In this document: in pieces, positions 55,406-64,000 of the stretch
How positions within the stretch are numbered: position 1 is the first letter of the stretch
How the letters are laid out: every line of letters begins with the position of its first letter
Source: Streptomyces sp. JH14
GTDB lineage: Bacteria; Actinomycetota; Actinomycetes; Streptomycetales; Streptomycetaceae
NCBI RefSeq assembly: GCF_029428675.1
Contig: NZ_JAJNEL010000001.1
Span: forward strand, 2,666,001-2,730,000
Reading direction: 5' to 3'
Length of the DNA: 64,000 nt
Translations under genes and position numbers: made by a program
The notes under the pieces: model-generated
Databases searched by the model: none
The model's input: only the letters and a program-made list of their open reading frames with translations
What the model was told of the DNA's origin: nothing

Positions 55406-56710
55406 TCAGCCGTCCGCGGACGCCCTCCAGTCGCGGGCGCGCAGCGGCATGCGGGAGGAACCGCCCTTCGCCGGACGCACCGCGAGGATCTGGTTGACGC
55501 CGATCTTGTTGTGCTCGAAGGAGAGGGCGGAGGCCGCCATGTACAGGCGCCAGACCCTGGCCCGGCCGGGCGAGGTCAGGGCGACCGCGCGGTCCCAGTG
55601 CTGCTCCAGGTTGGCGACCCAGCGGCGCAGGGTCAGTGCGTAGTGCTCACGGATCGACTCGACGTCCCGGGCCTCGAAGCCGGCTTCCTCCAGGGTCGCG
55701 ACGGTCCGGCCCACCGGGGCGAGTTCGCCGTCGGGGAAGACGTACGCGTCGATGAACTCGTCCACGTGGTACGCGGACTCGTCCCTCTCGGGGCGGCGGG
55801 CGATCTGGTGGTTGAGCAGCCGGCCGCCGGGCTTCAGCAGCGCGTAGAGGTCGTCGGCGTATTCGCGGTAGCGGACAGAGCCGACGTGCTCGGCCATGCC
55901 GATCGACGAGATGGCGTCGTACGGACCGTCCCTGACGTCCCGGTAGTCCTGGACCCGGATCTCGATCCGGTCCGTCAGCCCCTCCTCGGCGATGCGCTTG
56001 CGGGCGTACGCGGCCTGTTCGGCGGAGAGGGTCACTCCGGTGACCTGGGCGCCGTACTCGCGGGCCGCGTGGATGGCCATGGAGCCCCAGCCGCAGCCGA
56101 CGTCGAGGAGACGGTCGCCCTCCTTGAGGGCGAGCTTGCGGCAGACCAGGTCGAGCTTGTCGCGCTGGGCGTCCTCCAGGCTCCCGTCGTCCTCCCAGTA
56201 GGCGCAGGAGTAGACCATGGACGGCCCGAGGACCAGTTCGTAGAAGTCGTTGCCCACGTCGTAGTGGTGGCTGATGGCCTCCTTGTCGCGGCGCCTGGTG
56301 TGGAGGGGGCCGGTGCGGCGGCGGACCTCCTCGGCGGGCGGGGGCGGCGGCGGCCAGGGCCCGGCCAGTTGGAGCAGGCCGCGGGCGGCGGCCCGCACTT
56401 TCGGATCCCGGATCGGGTGGACGGCGTCCTTCGCGTCCGCCCCGCGTTCCCAGAGCAGCCCGGCCATCAGGTCCAGGGTCTCGTACAGGTCGCCCTCGAT
56501 GTCGAGTTCGCCGGCCACCCAGGCGCGGGCCAGGCCCAGTTCGCCCGGCTTCCACAGCAGCCGGCGCACCGCACGGCGGCTGCGGACGACGAGTACGGGG
56601 GCGCCGGGCGGCCCGGATTCGCTGCCGTCCCAGGCCCGGATCCGGACCGGTACGGGTTCTCCCAGCAGTTCCTCGGCGAGAGCGGTCAGCCGCAAGGCGG
56701 CGTCTGCCAT
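55406..56710 (-). CDS. cfa: Cyclopropane-fatty-acyl-phospholipid synthase
   Basis: Encodes 434 aa. An N-terminal lipid-binding region precedes the SAM-dependent methyltransferase: DKEAISHHYDVGNDFYELVLG, YSCAYWEDD, motif I LLDVGCGWGSMAIHAA, VTGVTLSAEQ and late YRLYMAASAL-type WRLYMAASALSFEHNKI. It transfers a methylene group to unsaturated membrane lipids. The ATG at 56710 starts MADAALRLTALAEE; the much longer frame upstream belongs to no family. Confidence 0.92.
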   Translation of the reverse strand: MADAALRLTALAEELLGEPVPVRIRAWDGSESGPPGAPVLVVRSRRAVRRLLWKPGELGLARAWVAGELDIEGDLYETLDLMAGLLWERGADAKDAVHPIRDPKVRAAARGLLQLAGPWPPPPPPAEEVRRRTGPLHTRRRDKEAISHHYDVGNDFYELVLGPSMVYSCAYWEDDGSLEDAQRDKLDLVCRKLALKEGDRLLDVGCGWGSMAIHAAREYGAQVTGVTLSAEQAAYARKRIAEEGLTDRIEIRVQDYRDVRDGPYDAISSIGMAEHVGSVRYREYADDLYALLKPGGRLLNHQIARRPERDESAYHVDEFIDAYVFPDGELAPVGRTVATLEEAGFEARDVESIREHYALTLRRWVANLEQHWDRAVALTSPGRARVWRLYMAASALSFEHNKIGVNQILAVRPAKGGSSRMPLRARDWRASADG

Positions 56711-57042
56711 GGCGTACACCTCCGTGATGGTGTTTCCCAACGTGCCCCAATATGCCCAAACATGCCGTGCACCACGCCCTGCACCCGTGGCGCCACGACG
56801 AGGTACATCCCCGTCAACGCCCTCCGGCGCCCGCGCCATCCCGCAGTGGCGCAACGGATCGGCAAAATACCTGTACGCCACACAGAGTTTCCGGGTCCCG
56901 GCCTGCGGGCCGGGACGCTCCGGACGAAGGGCCCGGAGCCGGCGCTCCGGATACGGCGAAGGGGCCGTCCGCACCACGGATGGCGGACGGCCCCTTCGGG
57001 CGTTGTGCACATGCTGCGCGGATGCGAGCATCCGCGGGCGGA
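56711..57042. other. Intergenic region of about 330 bp between cfa and ndh
   Basis: Holds the cfa promoter region (not resolved) and the ndh terminator at 56958-56997. No gene is supported. Confidence 0.5.
56958..56997. terminator. Terminator downstream of ndh
   Basis: Perfect 15-nt arms (56958-56972, 56983-56997) with a 10-nt loop. Confidence 0.85.
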
Positions 57043-58428
57043 CTAGGAGGCCTTGGCCTTCTCGCCCTCGGCCTTGGCGACGACCGGAGCCGGGGCCGGC
57101 TTGGCGGCCTCGTAGAACTCCTCGCGCGGCGTCTCCATGGCACCGAGCGAGACGACCTCGCGCTTGAGGAACATCGCGAGCGTCCAGTCGGCGAAGATCC
57201 GGATCTTGCGGTTCCAGGTCGGCATCGCCAGGCCGTGGTAGCCACGGTGCATGTACCAGGCGAGACGGCCCTTGAGCTTGATCTTCACCTTGCCCATGAC
57301 GACCATCGCGACGCCCTTGTGCAGGCCGAGACCGGCGACCGCACCCTTGTTGGCGTGGCTGTAGTCCTTCTGCGGGAAGCCGCGCATCCCGGAGATGACG
57401 TTGTCGCCGAGGACCTTCGCCTGACGCAGCGCGTGCTGGGCGTTGGGCGGGCACCAGGCGTTCGGGTTGCCGGCCTTGCGGCCGACCATGTCCGGAACCT
57501 GGGCGTTGTCGCCCGCGGCCCAGATGTAGTCGGTGCCCTGCACCTGGAGCTTCTCGGAGGTGTCCACGTGACCGCGCGGGCCGAGCGGCAGGCCGAAGCG
57601 GGCCAGCGCCGGGTTCGGCTTCACGCCGGCCGTCCACACGATGGTGTTGGAGTCGACCTCGAGGCCGTTCTTCAGGACGACATGACCGTCGACGCAGGAG
57701 TCCATGGAGGTCGAGAGGAAGACCTCGACGCCACGGGACTCCAGGTGCTCCCGGCCCCAGGTGCCCAGCTTCGGGCCGACCTCGGGAAGGATCTTGTCGG
57801 CGGCGTCGACGAGGATGAAGCGCATGTCCTCGCGCTTCACGTTCGTGTAGTACTTCGCCGCGTCGCGGGCCATGTCCTCGACCTCGCCGATGGTCTCCGC
57901 GCCGGCGAAGCCGCCGCCCACGAAGACGAACGTCAACGCCCTGCGGCGGACGTCCTCATCGGTCGTCGAGTCGGCCTTGTCCAGCTGCTCGAGGACGTGG
58001 TTGCGCAGGCCGATGGCCTCCTCGATGCCCTTCATGCCGATGCCCTGTTCGGCGAGGCCGGGGATCGGGAAGGTGCGGGAGACGGCGCCGAGCGCGATCA
58101 CCAGGTAGTCGAAAGGCAGCTCGTACGCCTCGCCGACGAGCGGCGCGATCGTGGCGACCTTGCGGTCCTGGTCGATGGTGGTGACCCGGCCGGTGAGAAC
58201 CTCCGCCTTGGGCAGCACGCGTCGCAGCGGGACGACGACGTGCCGGGGGGAGATGCTGCCGGCGGCGGCTTCGGGGAGGAAGGGCTGGTAGGTCATGTAC
58301 GACCGCGGGTCGACGACCGTGACGGTCGCCTCGCCGTAGCGCATCTTCTTGAGAATGCGCCGAGCTGCGTACAGGCCTACGTACCCACCGCCTACTACGA
58401 GGATCCTGGGACGCTCCGTGGTGCTCAT
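57043..58428 (-). CDS. ndh: Type II NADH dehydrogenase
   Basis: Encodes 461 aa. FAD-binding ILVVGGGYVGLYAARRIL at the N-terminus, NADH-binding FVFVGGGFAGAETIGEVED in the middle, and YIWAAGDNAQVPD later; the C-terminus carries an amphipathic region (GRLAWYMHRGYHGLAMPTW) for membrane attachment. It passes electrons from NADH to menaquinone without pumping protons. The ATG at 58428 starts MSTTERPRILVVGG. Two Rex-like boxes upstream imply control by the NADH/NAD+ ratio, as known for ndh in S. coelicolor. Confidence 0.94.
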   Translation of the reverse strand: MSTTERPRILVVGGGYVGLYAARRILKKMRYGEATVTVVDPRSYMTYQPFLPEAAAGSISPRHVVVPLRRVLPKAEVLTGRVTTIDQDRKVATIAPLVGEAYELPFDYLVIALGAVSRTFPIPGLAEQGIGMKGIEEAIGLRNHVLEQLDKADSTTDEDVRRRALTFVFVGGGFAGAETIGEVEDMARDAAKYYTNVKREDMRFILVDAADKILPEVGPKLGTWGREHLESRGVEVFLSTSMDSCVDGHVVLKNGLEVDSNTIVWTAGVKPNPALARFGLPLGPRGHVDTSEKLQVQGTDYIWAAGDNAQVPDMVGRKAGNPNAWCPPNAQHALRQAKVLGDNVISGMRGFPQKDYSHANKGAVAGLGLHKGVAMVVMGKVKIKLKGRLAWYMHRGYHGLAMPTWNRKIRIFADWTLAMFLKREVVSLGAMETPREEFYEAAKPAPAPVVAKAEGEKAKAS

Positions 58429-58462
58429 GCCATCGAGTATCCACCCCCCTCGGAGGGCACGC

Positions 58463-58480
58463 TCGTGAGCCCCTTCACAA
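58463..58480. promoter_or_regulatory. Rex-like operator, proximal to ndh
   Basis: TCGTGAG-CCCC-TTCACAA differs from the Rex operator consensus TTGTGAA-N4-TTCACAA at two positions in one arm only. It lies 35 bp before the ndh start. Confidence 0.7.
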
Positions 58481-58736
58481 GGTCTCCCCCACCCTCTGCT
58501 ACACTTCGCCGCCCACGTGACCGAGGTCATGACGGCACGAGGGAACCACCGTGCCGCGGCGAACGTTGTTCACCGCTTGTGAGCAGGCTGTTGAGCCCAA
58601 CGGCGGAGTGGACCACCCGCTCCTCCCCACCCTCTCGCACCCTCCCCGGAACCCTGCCGTGCACGCGGCAAACGCGCCCGCAGACGGCCATGGAGGCCCG
58701 TACGGAGCAGAAGTGTGCTCCGGAGCGCCGAATTCC

Positions 58737-58754
58737 TTGTGAAGAAGTTCACGA
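58737..58754. promoter_or_regulatory. Second Rex-like operator, distal
   Basis: TTGTGAA-GAAG-TTCACGA matches the consensus with one mismatch, better than the proximal box, but it lies 309 bp before ndh. An overlapping repeat GAAGTTC-AC-GAACTTC (58744-58759) shares its right side. Confidence 0.65.
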
Positions 58755-59051
58755 ACTTCGTCGCGGCGTGTCTTCGCAAGGGGGCCGGGAAGGGCCCGCG
58801 AGGAGCCGAAGATGCCTCAAAGGGGCAGGCGGGAGTGCGTATGAGCGGATCGGCGACCGCGCTCCCCGCACCCCGCCGCACCCCTCGCCAAGGGCCGTCC
58901 CGTCATCCCCGGTGGATCAGCGCGCGGCATCGGACATGGGGCATCACAAGGCCGAGGAGCGTCCTCATACGGGGCATATCCGGGCGTTCCGGCGACGCAG
59001 CGGGGTGCCACGGCTGTCGTCGTGCACCCGCCAGGGACGACGGGACAGCCC

Positions 59052-59993
59052 TCAGGCGACGGACCAGCCGATTCCGTCCAGGATGTCGTGCTCGCTGACG
59101 ACGACTTCGCGGGCCCCGGTCCGCTCCATCACGGCCAGCAGGACGAGCGCTCCGGAGGTGATGACATCGACCCGTCCCGGGTGCATCGCCGGGATCGCGG
59201 CGCGCTCGGCGTGGGTCGAGGTGACCAGCCGTCCGGTGATCTCCTGGACCTGCTCGAAGGAGAGCCGTGAGTGGTGGATCGCCTCCGAGTCGTACTCCTG
59301 CAGTCCCAGCGCGATCGCGGCCACGGTGGTGACGGTCCCGGCGAGGCCGACGAGCGTGGCGGCCTCGGTCAGCGGGACGGTCTCCTCGGCGAGATCCAGG
59401 GCGGCGTCGATGTCCGCACGGATCGCCGCGATCTGACCCGGCGTGGGCGGATCGGTGACGACACCGTCGTGCACGAGGTGACGCTCCGTCATCCGTACGC
59501 AGCCGATGTCCACGGACCGTGCGGCCAGGACCCGGTCGTCGCCGACGACGAACTCGGTGGAGCCGCCGCCGATGTCGACCACCAGATACGGCTTCGCGAG
59601 ATGGTCGCTGCCCTCGAGCTCCTTGGTGGCGCCGTCGAAGGAGAACTGCGCCTCCTGGTCGCCGCTGATCACCTCGGGCTCCACGCCGAGGATGTCCAGC
59701 ACGCCACGGACGAACTCGTCCCTGTTCTCCGCATCGCGGGAGGCGGAGGTGGCGACGAAGCGCAGCCTCTCGGCGCCATGCTCCTTGATGACGGCCGCGT
59801 ACCGGCGGCAGGCGGCGAAGGTCCGCTCCAGCGCGTCGGGAGCGAGCCGGCCGGTGCGGTCCACCCCCTGCCCGAGCCGGACGATCTCCATCCGGCGGTC
59901 GAGCTCGACGAGCTCACCCGTGGCGGGGTCGGCATCGGCGACGAGCAGGCGGATGGAGTTGGTTCCGCAGTCGATGGCGGCAACGCGGGTCAT
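59052..59993 (-). CDS. ppx: Ppx/GppA-family exopolyphosphatase/pentaphosphatase
   Basis: Encodes 313 aa, the short actinobacterial form without the C-terminal HD domain. AAIDCGTNSIRLLVAD opens the ASKHA fold; VDIGGGSTEFVVGDD and LVGLAGTVTTVAAI supply the phosphate-binding loops, and FVATSASRDAENRDEF is conserved. It degrades polyphosphate or pppGpp. The ATG is at 59993. It is followed upstream by DUF501, FtsB and enolase genes on the same strand, a conserved actinobacterial order. Confidence 0.93.
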   Translation of the reverse strand: MTRVAAIDCGTNSIRLLVADADPATGELVELDRRMEIVRLGQGVDRTGRLAPDALERTFAACRRYAAVIKEHGAERLRFVATSASRDAENRDEFVRGVLDILGVEPEVISGDQEAQFSFDGATKELEGSDHLAKPYLVVDIGGGSTEFVVGDDRVLAARSVDIGCVRMTERHLVHDGVVTDPPTPGQIAAIRADIDAALDLAEETVPLTEAATLVGLAGTVTTVAAIALGLQEYDSEAIHHSRLSFEQVQEITGRLVTSTHAERAAIPAMHPGRVDVITSGALVLLAVMERTGAREVVVSEHDILDGIGWSVA

Positions 59994-60039
59994 GGGTTCT
60001 CCTGTCGTGTGCCCGGGGCTCCGCCCCGGACCCTGATCC

Positions 60040-60597
60040 TCAGTCGCCGGACGGGCTCGACGTGCCGGACTCGTCCGCGGGTCCGCACGGCGTCACGCAC
60101 GGGCCCTTGCGCCACCACTCCGGCAGCATCGCGATCGCCTCGTCCCCCAGCGGATTGACCCCCGGCCCCGCCGCCAGCGAGTGCCCCACCAGCACATGCA
60201 GGCACTTCACCCGGTCCGGCATGCCACCCGCGCTCGGGAAGCCCTCCAGCACCTCGATGGCGTCGCGCCGGGCGATGTAGTCCTCGTGCGCGTTGCGGTA
60301 CGCCGCCGCGAGCTCCGGGTCGGTGGCCAGACGCTCCGTCATCTCCTTCATGACGCCGTTGGCCTCCAGCGTGCCGATCGCGGAGGCCGCGCGCGGGCAC
60401 GTCAGGTAGTACGTCGTCGGGAACGGCGTACCGTCCTCCAGCCGGGGCTGCGTCTCGACCACGTCCGGGTTGCCGCACGGGCAGCGGTGCGCGATCGCGC
60501 GCAGCCCGCGCGGCGGGCGGCCGAGCTGCTGCCGGAACGCGGCGATGTCCGCCTCGGTGGGCGCGGTGGATTCGGTCTGGGGAGGGGGCGTTTCCAT
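60040..60597 (-). CDS. DUF501 family protein
   Basis: Encodes 185 aa with the DUF501 core: FRQQLGRPPRGLRAIAHRCPCGNPDVV, FPTTYYLTCPRAASAIGTLE, SAGGMPDRVKCLHVLVGHSL and GVNPLGDEAIAMLPEWW. Four or more conserved Cys/His residues suggest metal binding. Function unknown; it is always found between ftsB/divIC and ppx in this group. Confidence 0.92.
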   Translation of the reverse strand: METPPPQTESTAPTEADIAAFRQQLGRPPRGLRAIAHRCPCGNPDVVETQPRLEDGTPFPTTYYLTCPRAASAIGTLEANGVMKEMTERLATDPELAAAYRNAHEDYIARRDAIEVLEGFPSAGGMPDRVKCLHVLVGHSLAAGPGVNPLGDEAIAMLPEWWRKGPCVTPCGPADESGTSSPSGD

Positions 60598-60678
60598 GCC
60601 TGCCTTGGTTCTACTCGAGATGCTGAGCTGCGGTTCCGCAGCGGAATGAAAGGGGCGAAAGAGCGGTCGGAGGAGCGG

Positions 60679-61149
60679 TCAGTTCCGGTCGGCGGAGTCC
60701 ACGCCGTCCCACAGGTTGGAGTGCCACGGCCGGTCGGTCTCCTGCGACCCGCCGCTGCGCGCCTTGGCCGCGTCCGGGTCGACCACCGTGTAACCGGTCT
60801 CCCCGGGAAGGACGTAATGCAGGTGCTCCCGCGCCAGCCGCCGGATGTACGCGTCGTCCTGGAGGCGCGCCTTCTCGTCGCGCAGCTCCTCGGTGCGCGC
60901 CTGCGCCTCCCGCGCCAGCCGCTCCTGGTCGGCGATCTCGTCGCGCTGCGACACGTACTGCCGCATCGGGTACGCGAGCGCCACCACCAGCGAACAGACG
61001 ACCAGCGCAAGGAACGCGGCCCGCCCGGTGAGCCGGGAGCGACGCGCCTGACGGCGGTTCTGGGACCGGTAGACGCGGGCGGCGGTCTGCTCTCCGAGCA
61101 GCCGCAGCCGGGTCGCGGTGGAGAACCGGTCCCGGTCCTTCGCGGCCAT
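60679..61149 (-). CDS. divIC: FtsB/DivIC-type septum formation protein
   Basis: Encodes 156 aa: basic cytoplasmic tail of about 45 residues, one helix (AAFLALVVCSLVVALAYPM), then a coiled coil (QRDEIADQERLAREAQARTE and onward), and YIRRLAREHLHYVLPGETGY, the FtsB/DivIC signature. It works in the divisome with FtsL and FtsQ. The ATG at 61149 lies between enolase and DUF501. Confidence 0.9.
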   Translation of the reverse strand: MAAKDRDRFSTATRLRLLGEQTAARVYRSQNRRQARRSRLTGRAAFLALVVCSLVVALAYPMRQYVSQRDEIADQERLAREAQARTEELRDEKARLQDDAYIRRLAREHLHYVLPGETGYTVVDPDAAKARSGGSQETDRPWHSNLWDGVDSADRN

Positions 61150-61267
61150 GTCTCCGCCTCCCCATTACGCACGTCCGTCCCCGCACACGGTACGGGACCG
61201 AGTGCGGGGACGGTCGGAGGCCGGGGCCTTTGACCCGTGACGGGCCTGCGGCCTGCGATCAGCCCTT

Positions 61268-62885
<1,618 letters not shown>

Positions 62886-62917
62886 TCAGGGAGAGGAGAG
62901 CCCTCTTCTGCAGGGTC

Positions 62918-63637
<720 letters not shown>

Positions 63638-63640
63638 TCA

Positions 63641-63835
63641 CCGACGCCTACGAGGTGAGCTGTCGGGTTCGGGCCTAGTGAGTTGCCCGGTCGCACGTCC
63701 TGGCGCGCGACTTCACCCCGAGCCGGTGCTGACGGTGTTTCGACCATCGGCCCCGGCGGCTTACCTGGGTCCCCCGCTCCTGCCTACGGCGCTTTACGCG
63801 TCTGTTCCCTTCGACCGACGGCAGGATTCGGCGTG
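63641..63835 (-). ncRNA. ydaO-type c-di-AMP riboswitch in the rpfA leader
   Basis: On the minus strand CGCCGAATCCTGCCG begins the aptamer, GGCAGGAGCGGGGGACCCA and GGGGTGAAG follow, and the 3' part reads CCGAACCCGACAGCTCACC then CGTAGGCGTCGG; the two ends pair. These are the conserved ydaO blocks. The aptamer ends about 12 nt before the rpfA start, next to the GAGGAG site. c-di-AMP is known to switch rpfA off in S. coelicolor. Confidence 0.88.
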
Positions 63836-64000
63836 ACGATCGACGGGGCCCGCGGTGCGAGCAGTTCCGACCGTAAACATAGCCAACCCCCATATTCAAA
63901 GATGGACATACCGGACAATCAGTCCTTACTTGCATCCGGCTCGTCAACGTTTTCGCAGGTCGGGGGTGATGCGGACGGACTCCGCAGGCGCGACACGCCA

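Larger units (their letters stand above)
58429..59051. other. Upstream region of ndh, about 620 bp without a supported gene
   Basis: Contains two Rex-like boxes. Short open frames such as one at 58715-59098 have no motif and poor codon bias. The region between the boxes contains nothing else I can name. Confidence 0.5.

Noticed and set aside
58715..59098. Small gene between ndh and ppx
   Set aside because: No ribosome-binding site, motif or codon bias, and it overlaps a Rex-like box and the end of ppx.

Overview
The window is high-GC actinobacterial chromosome, almost certainly Streptomyces. Support: a tRNA-Leu with a UAA anticodon (bldA type), codons almost all ending in G or C, a SigB/F-type sigma factor with linked anti-sigma factor and antagonist, roadblock/LC7 proteins, a c-di-AMP (ydaO-type) leader before a resuscitation-promoting factor, and a gene order resembling the conserved Streptomyces core around purEK, sigI, hut, ndh and eno.

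Layout. 1-8.0 kb: 3' end of a UDP-glucose dehydrogenase gene, an M19 dipeptidase, purK-purE, a GtrA membrane protein, an OmpR-type two-component pair and a POT peptide transporter. 8.0-12.3 kb: cell-surface locus. Three genes overlap by GTGA (a DUF916-like membrane-anchored protein, a putative neocarzinostatin-like membrane protein, an LAATG-anchored repeat protein), and an LPKTG-anchored relative lies beside them. 12.4-14.8 kb: anti-sigma kinase, STAS antagonist and sigma factor (sigI-like). 14.9-20.5 kb: histidine-catabolic operon hutU / M20 amidohydrolase / hutF / hutI with a recognisable promoter. 20.7-22.9 kb: roadblock/LC7 operon whose DUF4388-like gene holds the only TTA codon I found.

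23.6-31.1 kb is the most unusual block. An RpiR regulator overlaps a HAL/PAL-family lyase that lacks the Ala-Ser-Gly triad forming the MIO cofactor. Divergent from it are an OpuC-type (betaine) ABC importer, whose ATPase and first permease are fused in frame, and an NCS1 permease. I propose, as a hypothesis, that this block takes up and deaminates a histidine betaine (hercynine or ergothioneine type), possibly feeding urocanate to the nearby HutU-HutF-HutI enzymes.

31-42.5 kb: AI-2E-family protein, small membrane proteins, cystathionine beta-synthase, an SGNH hydrolase with a His-Pro-Asp-Gly repeat tail, a thiolase followed by eleven 99-bp tandem repeats that begin inside its last codons, small hypothetical genes, a Bax-inhibitor-1 protein and the bldA tRNA. 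42.5-51.7 kb: beta-mannosidase and an Opp/Dpp-type importer opposite a LacI regulator, with a CebR-like operator between them. 51.9-64 kb: a MacB/FtsX-type ABC transporter, a cyclopropane-fatty-acid synthase, type II NADH dehydrogenase with two Rex-like sites, Ppx/GppA phosphatase, DUF501, FtsB/DivIC, enolase and the Rpf with its riboswitch. I read sequence only; no database search was run, so family calls rest on motifs and remembered family features.
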